NCBI GenBank assembly: GCA_040766665.1
Contig: JAXGQD010000002.1
Coordinates: 62,001 to 126,000 of the forward strand
Source: JAXGQD01 sp040766665
Lineage (GTDB): Bacteria > Bacillota > Clostridia > Saccharofermentanales > Fastidiosipilaceae
DNA: 64,000 bases
Direction: 5' to 3'
Position numbers and translations under genes: made by a program. The notes under the pieces were generated by a model. That model saw nothing but the letters and a program-made list of their open reading frames with translations. It had not been told where the DNA came from and did no database searches. Below are positions 40,759 through 48,571 of the stretch, piece after piece. How positions within the stretch are numbered: position 1 is the first letter of the stretch; the number at the start of each line of letters is the position of its first letter.

Positions 40759-41132
40759 AAAAGTTGAGTAATTGTCCAGGTTGGTCATTAACTCAACTTT
40801 TGTGTGCACACTCAACAGTGGACCTTTTTCAGCCTTTACCAAAACTGATATATTGACTCCCCCGTGACCATTTTTTTAAGTATTGAGGACTTTGTGACTG
40901 TACTCGTTATTTCCAATTGCTTAAAAGTTGAAAATTTTGCCTGGCGAGGCAATTATTTCAACTTTTGAGCGAACAAGAATCTCACAACCACCCAGCACTT
41001 GCAAAAAAGCTGATTTTTCGACCAGCCATAAACAAACAATAGCTTTATCTACATGATGGTAAAGCCTTCTCTTCTAACAAATCTGCTTAAATGCTGATTT
41101 ATTGGCCAGGGTGGTCAATTCTTCAACTTTTA
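40759..41132. repeat. Three dispersed 43-bp palindromes
   Basis: Copies at 40759-40801, 40923-40966 and about 41090-41132, spaced 163-167 bp. Ends are AAAAGTTGA and TCAACTTTT; the middle pairs TTGCCT/AGGCAA or TTGGCCA/TGGTCAA, with base changes that keep pairing. DNA between copies (about 120 bp each) shows little similarity. No genes lie in 40704-41227. Confidence 0.7.
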
Positions 41133-41227
41133 CGTAAGCCCAATTTAATTAAGCTTCTACATAACAAGTTAGAAGATTCGCCCTAAAATCAACATTCAGA
41201 GTGTAAGAAAAAAACTCAACCAGTTGT

Positions 41228-42103
41228 TTATGGTAGCTCTAAGTCAGGCTTCTGTGTGCGTGGAAAGAGTTCTCTAAGTTTCATCTGTTTTTCGAAATGC
41301 TGTCTTGTTCTAATACGAATTCTAACTCCTAGAGCAGAAGCCAAAAAGCCAGCACAAATTCTGAAGGAATTAAATGAATAAAGTTGATCACTGCTTATCG
41401 AAAAAACAGTGTAATTTTGGCGATTAAGTGCAGCGACTCTCTCGCTGTCCTTTCTTCTTGAACGTGGGTCATCGTGGAACATTTTGCTATTGTATTCAAC
41501 AACAATTCTTGATTGTTTGAAATAAATATCTGCAAAGACACTTAATTTCCCAATCGCGTTTGAGTTCTCAGCAGTCAGCTTTATTTCATAGTTAAAAGTT
41601 GCACCTTTGAATCCAAATCCTCCCAGTGAATATGGTAGGCATAAGGACATATAAAGCAAAGCCTCCATAGGGGAACAACAAGCATCTTCTACATACTTTA
41701 ATGCGCGGACAGCTTTTCTTCGACCCGCAATTCCGCTTAATGCTTCAATCATTTTCTTCATTCTTTGTTTAGTGCTAAGTGCTTTTCGTCTGACATTTCC
41801 ATCTTCAGCACAAATACAAATTCCTAAGAGGATTAGCTTGAGGTCGTCTAATACATTTGATAATTGGAGAAACAGCAACTCCGGAGAGACCACTCGAGTA
41901 CCTTCAATACTGCATTTCATTGTTTCCGGAATCAACCCTGTGCAAACATGGATTTTTCGCCCTCGTTTAGGATAGATGTGTTGGTAGTCAAACACCGTCC
42001 ATTCCGTAAGAGCGGCAGCCTCCAGCTCCTTTTCAAAGAGAAATTCGGCAAAAGGCACCTTCCAAAATCGCACAGCTGACCAGTGGCTCAGATACTTCTT
42101 CAT
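41228..42103 (-). CDS. PD-(D/E)XK nuclease-like protein (DUF559/AbiEi-like)
   Basis: 291 residues. The N-terminus (HWSAVRFWKVPFAEFLFEK) and middle resemble actinobacterial DUF559/AbiEi-type proteins. The C-terminal part RIVVEYNSKMFHDD, then RRKDSERVAALNRQNYTVFS, has the pattern of a PD-(D/E)XK or Vsr-like nuclease fold with a conserved E and D/R. No activity is proven. The gene is more AT-rich than its neighbours, has no good ribosome site, and lies in a repeat-rich gap, all consistent with recent transfer. Confidence 0.6.
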   Translation of the reverse strand: MKKYLSHWSAVRFWKVPFAEFLFEKELEAAALTEWTVFDYQHIYPKRGRKIHVCTGLIPETMKCSIEGTRVVSPELLFLQLSNVLDDLKLILLGICICAEDGNVRRKALSTKQRMKKMIEALSGIAGRRKAVRALKYVEDACCSPMEALLYMSLCLPYSLGGFGFKGATFNYEIKLTAENSNAIGKLSVFADIYFKQSRIVVEYNSKMFHDDPRSRRKDSERVAALNRQNYTVFSISSDQLYSFNSFRICAGFLASALGVRIRIRTRQHFEKQMKLRELFPRTQKPDLELP

Positions 42104-42127
42104 AGCTAAAAGTTTAGCGGTGGAAAC

Positions 42128-42172
42128 AAAAAAAGAAGTCTCAACGCTTCGTCAAAAGGCGTCAAAACTTCG
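42128..42172 (-). terminator. Terminator of hom
   Basis: On the minus strand GAAGTTTTGACGC pairs with GCGTTGAGACTTC across a CTTTTGACGAA loop and is followed by seven T. It lies about 105 bases after the hom stop. Confidence 0.7.
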
Positions 42173-42278
42173 TTTTATTTCAAAATTGCAGGGCTCACAC
42201 AAGCTCAATTTCTCGATGCACGCGAGACCTATGCGTCACAGCAAAAGCTCGCTGACACGAGAACAAAGCCCCGCTGCT

Positions 42279-43520
42279 TTATTGCGCCTTGCGGAAAATG
42301 CGCATGGCCAGCCATTTGCCCGTTTCTGAGAGCTCGTGCAGCAGTTTGGCCAAATCACCCTCTGTAAAAGCGCCGTCCGCGCCGATTTCGAAAGCACCGT
42401 AGGCGCCGAGCTTAGGATAGAAATTCGCACCGAGTTCCTGTAAGCGCTTGCTCTGCGCCTCTGTCGCTTCAACGGTTTGTGGCAAAACCATCGCCATCAC
42501 CGGCAACTCCTCCTGAGGAATGAGCATTTCGGGCGGGAACTCTTCCCACTTCTCCGCCCCACCGTTGGCGTAGGGCGAGTTCATCACCTCGATAACGTCT
42601 GCAACCACGGCGGAGGCGGTCGGCACAGAGCCCGCACCCGGGCCGGAGAACATGGTATCGCCCACTGCTGAACCCGTGATTTGGATAGCGTTGGTGACGC
42701 CGTGAACCGCTGCGAGGAGGTCGTCTTTGGGGACTAAGTGCATGGCGGTTTTGAGGCCGATGCGGCCTTGCTCGTCGTGTTTTGCCACTGCTAAGAGCTT
42801 GATGGCGTAACCGGCCTGCTCAGCAAATCGGAAGGCTTGGGGTGTGATGCTGGTGATGCCGTGCACCAAACCGGCGGTGTATGGGATGGCGTAACCGTAA
42901 GCCACGGAGCAGAGTATGGCAATTTTTCGGGCGGTGTCGTGTCCTTCGATGTCGGCGGTTGGATCGAGCTCGGCGTAGCCTTTGGCTGATGCTTCGGCCA
43001 GAGCGTCCTGGAAATCGACACCCTCGGCTTCCATGCGCATCAGGATGTAGTTGGTCGTGCCGTTCAGGATACCGGCGATGCAAGTCACTTCATTGGCGGC
43101 CAGGTCATTTTTGAGCGGGCGAAGAATCGGAATACCGCCACCGACGCTCGCTTCGAAGAGGTAGCGCACACCTTTGTCACGCGCAATGGCCAGGAGCTCG
43201 GGGCCGTGGTCGGCGACCAGGGCTTTGTTCGAGGTGACGACACTTTTGCCTGCTTCAAGTGCGGCTTTCGTGAACTTATAAGCCACCCCACAACCGCCGA
43301 TGGTTTCGACGACCACCGATACTTCGGGATCGTTGAAGGCAATTTCGCTGTCTTTGATGATATATTTGGCAAAATCATCGCCCTCATCCACTTCGCGCAA
43401 CTCCACAATATATTTCAGTTCGGGCAGCTGCTGCAGCTTTTTGTTGCTATGCGGCAAATCGCGCAGCACTTTGGCCACCCCCGATCCGACTGTTCCATAT
43501 CCCAATATTGCGACTTTCAT
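42279..43520 (-). CDS. hom: Homoserine dehydrogenase
   Basis: 413 residues. NAD(P)-dependent reduction of aspartate semialdehyde to homoserine for Thr and Met. Motifs: AILGYGTVGSGV, VVETIGGCGVAYKFTKAALEAG, VTSNKALVADHG, EASVGGGIPIL, GILNGTTNYIL and AELDPTADIEGHDTARK. The C-terminal third contains an ACT-like regulatory part (EELPVMAMVL...). An ACT-domain protein gene follows upstream on the same strand, 63 bases away, which suggests feedback control in cis. Confidence 0.95.
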   Translation of the reverse strand: MKVAILGYGTVGSGVAKVLRDLPHSNKKLQQLPELKYIVELREVDEGDDFAKYIIKDSEIAFNDPEVSVVVETIGGCGVAYKFTKAALEAGKSVVTSNKALVADHGPELLAIARDKGVRYLFEASVGGGIPILRPLKNDLAANEVTCIAGILNGTTNYILMRMEAEGVDFQDALAEASAKGYAELDPTADIEGHDTARKIAILCSVAYGYAIPYTAGLVHGITSITPQAFRFAEQAGYAIKLLAVAKHDEQGRIGLKTAMHLVPKDDLLAAVHGVTNAIQITGSAVGDTMFSGPGAGSVPTASAVVADVIEVMNSPYANGGAEKWEEFPPEMLIPQEELPVMAMVLPQTVEATEAQSKRLQELGANFYPKLGAYGAFEIGADGAFTEGDLAKLLHELSETGKWLAMRIFRKAQ

Positions 43521-43583
43521 ATGATTTCCTAACCTTCCGATTTTTATCTTTTTATGTTTGCTGCGCTCTCGCAGCCATGGGTT

Positions 43584-44039
43584 TTACTGTTCCCCTGCTT
43601 TGCCACGCGCCAGGACGTTTTGCTCGCGTACGCCCCTGATGCGCCCGAGTTGCATCATCAGCTGCGAGATTTCAATGGTGCAGCTGCTGGTATCGGCGAC
43701 CACCGAAATATCGGCCAGTCCGTTGATGGGGTAGTTTTGGTTGATGGTGAGGATGTTGACTTTGGCTTTTGCCAGACAGTCGATGATGCCGGATAAAACA
43801 CCGGGGAAGTCCTCGGTCAAAAAGGCCAGCGAGAGAATTTGGCCTTTGGAGTTTTCGTAAAAGGGCAAAATCGCATCACGATATTTATAAAAAGCGCTGC
43901 GTGAGATCTCGGCCTGCCTGACCGCGTCGTTGATCGACTTGGCCTTGCCCGAGCTCAGCAGCTCTTTAACATGCATCACCTTGATAAAAACTTCCGGCAA
44001 AACTGTCGCCTTCACCAAGTAATATTGGTCTTGTTCCAT
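43584..44039 (-). CDS. pheB: ACT domain protein, UPF0735/PheB family
   Basis: 151 residues. N-terminal HTH-like part (SGKAKSINDAVRQAEISRSA, FYKYRDAILPF) and C-terminal ACT domain (LAFLTEDFPGVLSGIIDCLA, KVNILTINQNYPINGLADIS). UPF0735/PheB proteins are common in Firmicutes next to hom or pheA, and are thought to sense amino acids; the precise function is not established. Start ATG at 44039 (MEQDQYYLV) is set by GAAGGA 8 bases before it. Confidence 0.9.
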   Translation of the reverse strand: MEQDQYYLVKATVLPEVFIKVMHVKELLSSGKAKSINDAVRQAEISRSAFYKYRDAILPFYENSKGQILSLAFLTEDFPGVLSGIIDCLAKAKVNILTINQNYPINGLADISVVADTSSCTIEISQLMMQLGRIRGVREQNVLARGKAGEQ

Positions 44040-44574
44040 CTCACCCATCCTTCTTTGATGCGCCTGTGTTTGTCTCTCGAGTCTGTCCGCGGCTCGCGTA
44101 CAATTGTGCGCTTGAAGAATATACCCCAAGGTCTCTGTGAGGTCAAGGCAAAAAAGTATTCGGATGTGTGAAATCTTGATTGTTTTTCGCCCAGCGCGGG
44201 CTGCAGGGGGCTTATGGAATACATGCTTTTTATTTCGTAGCTGGCAAAATTTTCGATAATCCAAGTAGAATGCCTGTTATTCCGGCTTTATTCAAGTCAT
44301 TCAGGTGTTTTACCGTAGCTTTTTCCGTTAATCCAAGCGTCGACTTTTTCATAATTGGATTAGCGGAAATTTTGTCATAAAAAGCATTTTTTTACTGCCA
44401 CTTCCGCAATAAAATCACGAGCAAATTGGATTTGCGCAATTTTTGCCGAGCTTTGAACCCACGACCACAAGCGCATTTGTCACGTGGCTACAGTGCTTGC
44501 TGTGTCTGACATTCAGCTATCACTTATCCAAAGCGACAACACATACCGCTCAACGACTCACGCCCCAGCGGCAT
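44040..44574. other. Intergenic region with an inverted-repeat element
   Basis: 535 bases without a gene. 44223-44387 is a candidate small element whose ends are imperfect inverted repeats; several TAATCCAA and GGAAATTTTG boxes recur. Four GGCAAAA motifs occur in the gap. No promoter or RNA family recognised. Confidence 0.5.
44223..44387. repeat. 165-bp element with imperfect terminal inverted repeats
   Basis: Left arm 44223-44265 (ATGCTTTTTAT, GGCAAAATTTTCG, TAATCCAAG) matches the reverse complement of right arm 44353-44387 (AATTGGATTAGCGGAAATTT, ATAAAAAGCAT). Similarity to short non-autonomous elements is inferred; no flanking duplication was confirmed. Confidence 0.45.
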
Positions 44575-45258
44575 CTACTCCTCCAGCAGCTTGGCGCGCA
44601 TCTTTCGTAAAGCCTGGCCCCGATGCGAAATGCGGTTTTTCTCCTCCGGACTCAGCTCAGCGGAATTCATCCCGTAGTCCGGTAGAAAAAACACCGGATC
44701 ATAACCAAAGCCGTTTTCACCGGCTACGCGGGGAGCGATCTCGCCGGGCATGACCCCTTCCACCACAAAACTCGAACCGTCGGGGCGACGGCAACAGATG
44801 GCACAGACGAATTGCGCCGCACGTGAAAAGGATGGTTTAGCAGAGAGATGATCGGAAGGGTTCGTTGAAGTGTCTGATGTGGCAGCGGCAAGCGATTCTG
44901 CGACAGACTCCGCAGCCGCGGCTGCCTCGGCCGCCGCGATTTCGGCCTGCAGTGCCGCAATTTTGACGTCATAGCCTGTGTCCTCACCCATGTAGCGCGC
45001 CGAGTAGATGCCAGGGCGGCCGCCCAGACAGTCGACACAGAGGCCCGAGTCATCGGCCATGATGTAGTCGTCCGGGTAGAGCTGGGCGATGGCGTTAACT
45101 TTGATGCAGGCGTTTTCGGCGAAGGTTTTGCCATCTTCCACAATTTCTTCGTGATAACCGAGGCTCGACAAATCGCTCACCTCGAAAGGAAAATCCTGCA
45201 GAATTTCCTTGATTTCTTTCAGCTTGTCCTGATTGTGTGTCGCAACGATAAAACGCAT
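44575..45258 (-). CDS. rdgB: RdgB/HAM1 non-canonical purine NTP pyrophosphatase
   Basis: 227 residues, about 25-30 longer than usual. Removes ITP, dITP and XTP. Motifs: IVATHNQDKLKEIKEIL, DGKTFAENACIKV, ADDSGLCVDCLGGRPGIYSARY, GFGYDPVFF and KNRISHRGQALRKM. A stretch at about 105-150 (AAEAAAAAESVAESLAAATS and Ser/Thr-rich sequence) replaces the short linker seen in homologues. It follows rsmF by 10 bases. Confidence 0.93.
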   Translation of the reverse strand: MRFIVATHNQDKLKEIKEILQDFPFEVSDLSSLGYHEEIVEDGKTFAENACIKVNAIAQLYPDDYIMADDSGLCVDCLGGRPGIYSARYMGEDTGYDVKIAALQAEIAAAEAAAAAESVAESLAAATSDTSTNPSDHLSAKPSFSRAAQFVCAICCRRPDGSSFVVEGVMPGEIAPRVAGENGFGYDPVFFLPDYGMNSAELSPEEKNRISHRGQALRKMRAKLLEE

Positions 45259-45268
45259 AAAATCTCCT

Positions 45269-46801
45269 TTATTGTAAGCTGCGCCAGCCCGGTGGATAGA
45301 GGTTTTTGGCGGTGCTGCCGCTCAGTTTGGACCACCCTAGTACGTGAGAGTCCCATACAACGGGTAGCCAGAGTTCTCCTTTTACTACGGGCAAAACCTT
45401 TCGCTCCTCTTCGCTCAAGGCGAGGGTTTCACCGCGCAAGTACTGTTCGGTTCGAGGATCGTGCACGTCTAAAAACAGGCCATAAGCCAGGTCTTTAGCG
45501 TGCAAGGCCACGGCAAAAGAATGGCTGAATTTCACGGCATAGCCCGCTTTGGTCGCTTTCAGCTCAGCTAAGTAGAGGCCTGTCTTGAGAAATTTTACCG
45601 CAGGCAACTGCCATTTGACTGTCCCTTGGGGCAAAAGATGCAGGCGCTGTTGTTCCAAGCGCCAACGTGCAAGTGGCAACGCCTCCCAACACGAAAAACA
45701 AGCGGGGCTCAGCAGCGGTTCGACCGCCTTTAAAAATGCCTGGCGGGCAGCGGCAAGTGCAGCGGTTTCGGTCACAGAAACGACAGTTGATTGGGCAATC
45801 GATTTGTCAGAAAAAGTCCCCGCAGTAGCGTCCGCGGCAACCGACGCGCCACCCGTGTGTTTTAAAAGGCAACAAAAATGCCCGTCGCCTTTTGCCTTAT
45901 GAGGCCAGATCCGTAATGTCTGCCGGTCAAACAGAGCCTCACTTAAGCCTTCCGTACCAGCTAGATTAGGACGTGCATCCACCGTCACAAAATCGGGATG
46001 AGAGGCCAAAAATGCTAAGATTTGTTCCTCATTTTCCACTCGATTGAACGTGCAGGTGGAATAGAGCAGGTATCCGCCCGGCTGTAAAAGTCGTGATGCC
46101 TGATGCAGGAGATCTGCCTGTATCTCAGTCAGCTCGGCGTTGCGGTAATGTTCCCAAGCCACCGACGCCTGCGGATCACGGCGAAACATGCCCTCCCCCG
46201 AACAGGGGGCGTCGACCAAGATCCGATCAAAGACCGGACCTAAGCCGTCCGCCAGGGCCTGCGGTGTCGCCACGCTCACGACGGCGTTGGACACGCCCAG
46301 CTGCTCCAGATTGCGGAGCAGGACCTTGGCGCGCTGGGCATTAATGTCGTTGGACCAGAGCAGTCCGCGACCCGCCAGGTCCGCAGCCAAACGCGCGGAT
46401 TTTCCGCCCGGGGCGGCACAGAGGTCCAGGACCTGCTCGCCGGGCCTAACGTGTAGTGCGGCAGCCGGGAGCATGGCAGACGCTTCCTGGATATAAAAGA
46501 GCCCGGCGCGGTAGGCGAGGGTTTTGCCGGGATAAAAATCGTCCGGTAAATAGTACGCATCCTCCGACCAAGGCACAGGCTCAGTCGCAGCCTCCGTGCT
46601 GACTTGCTGTTCAGCAAGCAACGCCTGATGGAGAGCCAAAGCCTCCGTTGTAAGATCGACTTTTAAGGCATTAAAGCGGTAGGCACGGGCCGGTGGCTCC
46701 TGAAATGATTCCAGAAAGGCCGGCCACTGCTGCTGCATGCCGTAGTCCGCAAAGAGTTTCTCCATCGATGATTGAAAGCCGGGAGGCAAAATAACAGCCA
46801 A
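45269..46801 (-). CDS. rsmF: RsmF/NOL1-NOP2-Sun family rRNA m5C methyltransferase
   Basis: 510 residues. SAM-dependent: GEQVLDLCAAPGGKSARLAA (SAM loop), LWSNDINAQRAKVL, VDAPCSGEGMFRRDP (catalytic Cys), and YSTCTFNRVENEEQ (second Cys). The C-terminus carries the RsmF_methylt and PUA-like parts (GHFCCLLKH, LYLAELK). The start is TTG at 46801, 3 bases after the preceding gene. Function is methylation of 16S rRNA, by family. Confidence 0.92.
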   Translation of the reverse strand: MAVILPPGFQSSMEKLFADYGMQQQWPAFLESFQEPPARAYRFNALKVDLTTEALALHQALLAEQQVSTEAATEPVPWSEDAYYLPDDFYPGKTLAYRAGLFYIQEASAMLPAAALHVRPGEQVLDLCAAPGGKSARLAADLAGRGLLWSNDINAQRAKVLLRNLEQLGVSNAVVSVATPQALADGLGPVFDRILVDAPCSGEGMFRRDPQASVAWEHYRNAELTEIQADLLHQASRLLQPGGYLLYSTCTFNRVENEEQILAFLASHPDFVTVDARPNLAGTEGLSEALFDRQTLRIWPHKAKGDGHFCCLLKHTGGASVAADATAGTFSDKSIAQSTVVSVTETAALAAARQAFLKAVEPLLSPACFSCWEALPLARWRLEQQRLHLLPQGTVKWQLPAVKFLKTGLYLAELKATKAGYAVKFSHSFAVALHAKDLAYGLFLDVHDPRTEQYLRGETLALSEEERKVLPVVKGELWLPVVWDSHVLGWSKLSGSTAKNLYPPGWRSLQ

Positions 46802-46804
46802 GAC

Positions 46805-48571
46805 TCAGTACCCCAAATAGTAGGCCAGTTGGTAGACCAGGCGTTTGACACTGCCCTCGCTCCAGGGATCAGCCAATCTTGCCTGTTCCAGCAGATTGGG
46901 CACGCTGTCGGAGCTGCCTAATGTGCACAGTGTCTCGTAGGCATTGACCGCCTCCTGGCGTTCCTCGCGGCTTCTGTCCCAAAACTCCAGACCCACCAGC
47001 ATGGCTTGTAGTTCCGCTACCGCGGTAAAGGGGCCGTTCCAGAGTTGGGGCAGGTACATGTACGAACCGCGCTGCATTCGCAGCCATGCCGAATCTTCGG
47101 CCAGGTCCGGGTAGTAGCGACGGATGACGCGCGACCAGCTACGTTCAAAGGACTCGCGGTCCACCCGTTGCAGTTCGCAGCATTCATTTTCGAATTCAAA
47201 GAGCATCGCTTGGAAACAGAGACGCTGGACTGTGTGTTCAAGGAAGAGTTCGCGATACTTTTGGCCGACTTCTGCTTCTTCAAAAAGCTGGGGCAGGTAA
47301 TCGGCTGATAAGAAAAGCAAACCCGCTGCCCAAATTTTTCGCAGTTCAGGTGAGGGCTCGCGCATCAGCACAAAGCTGCCGTCGTCGTAATTGCATAGGT
47401 AGCCGTAAGCCAATCCCGCCGCTTCCAGTAAATAAGGCAGTTCCGCCGCGTTGACCGAGGCTTGGCCTAATATGCAAGGCAGACCAGCGCTTGGCAAAAG
47501 CAAGGCGTCGGCCCAGGCTTTCTTGCCGCCCGTCTGCAGTCGCAGATAGGATTTTTCCTGTAAGCGTAACAGGAAATGCGGGGCGTAGCCTTTCAGGACG
47601 CGCGATAAAAAGGCTGAAACAAAGCTCAGATCCGTCTCCGTGGCGTCGATTTCGGGGAGTTTTTTGATATCCGGCAGGTAAGTTTGCCAAGCGTAAAAAG
47701 CCGAGGAGCTGCTCATGCCGTCACTGGCGCTGCGTTCGCGCCTCAGAGCGACGGCCAGGGGCACAAAGTAGTTATGAATTAAAGCAACCGTTTTTTCAAT
47801 TTCCGGCAAACGGCTTTCCAGATGCTCCAGGCGCAGCAGGGCGAGCTCGCGAAAATTGGGCAGGTTGAGCGCTTCCGCCAATTGCCGACGCTGGGCAAAA
47901 AGCTGCAGATAAAGTTCTGACTGTGATTTGCCCGCTTCTCTTCTGCGGTTCTCAGCGGCAAAACCCGACAAATCCGCCTCCTCTTCTGCCTGTATGTCCG
48001 GAAACGATGGGGTAGCGCTGGCCAGCGCGCGCTGGGCTTTTTGCCAATACGCAGCCAAGCCATGAAGCTCCGGGCCCTGGGCAAGAAGCAATTTTTCCAT
48101 TTGCAAGAGCTCGGTCAGTTCGGTTTTAAAAAGAATCTGGCGGTTTTGCATGCGCAGGAAGAGGTTTTTGCCAAAAAAATCAGCCAGCTCTGCCAGGTTG
48201 GTTTTGGCTAGCAGGGGCTGATACACCGTGTTAACCAGCGTTTCGTATTCCGGTTCTTCGAGGATGAAATCCTGGTACCGGGCATTGGCTTCAGCCGAAT
48301 CCGGGGCTTCGAGGAGCTTCAGCAAGGCGTGTACTTTATTGCTCTGGTATTTGCTTAAGCTACGGTCAAAGCGCCTAATCGCTTTTGACAGCCCGGCAGC
48401 ATCGTCCGTCTCTGAAAACTGGCGATAAGCTATTTTCGCGGCATTACTCAATGCGCCAAAATCAAAGTCCTGGCGCGGCGCGGCTTCCAATGGCGGCAAG
48501 GTCTCCCAAATAGGCCAGTTGTATCGCTGGGTGGGGTCTTTGGAATGCTCCGGCGTATGCGTTTTAGCCAT
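46805..48571 (-). CDS. M3 peptidase family protein lacking the zinc motif (probable pseudoenzyme)
   Basis: 588 residues with oligoendopeptidase F features: long helical N-terminus (YETLVNTVYQPLLAKTNLA), VQRLCFQAMLFEFENECCE, RRYYPDLAEDSAW, WNGPFTAVAELQAMLVGL, and the typical end YETLCTLGSSDSVPNLLEQA. The M3 zinc-binding helix HExxH should fall in the ELPYLLEAAGLAYGYL region, where both histidines are missing. Catalysis by the M3 mechanism looks impossible. A structural or regulatory role is inferred. It starts directly after the argS stop codon. Confidence 0.75.
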   Translation of the reverse strand: MAKTHTPEHSKDPTQRYNWPIWETLPPLEAAPRQDFDFGALSNAAKIAYRQFSETDDAAGLSKAIRRFDRSLSKYQSNKVHALLKLLEAPDSAEANARYQDFILEEPEYETLVNTVYQPLLAKTNLAELADFFGKNLFLRMQNRQILFKTELTELLQMEKLLLAQGPELHGLAAYWQKAQRALASATPSFPDIQAEEEADLSGFAAENRRREAGKSQSELYLQLFAQRRQLAEALNLPNFRELALLRLEHLESRLPEIEKTVALIHNYFVPLAVALRRERSASDGMSSSSAFYAWQTYLPDIKKLPEIDATETDLSFVSAFLSRVLKGYAPHFLLRLQEKSYLRLQTGGKKAWADALLLPSAGLPCILGQASVNAAELPYLLEAAGLAYGYLCNYDDGSFVLMREPSPELRKIWAAGLLFLSADYLPQLFEEAEVGQKYRELFLEHTVQRLCFQAMLFEFENECCELQRVDRESFERSWSRVIRRYYPDLAEDSAWLRMQRGSYMYLPQLWNGPFTAVAELQAMLVGLEFWDRSREERQEAVNAYETLCTLGSSDSVPNLLEQARLADPWSEGSVKRLVYQLAYYLGY

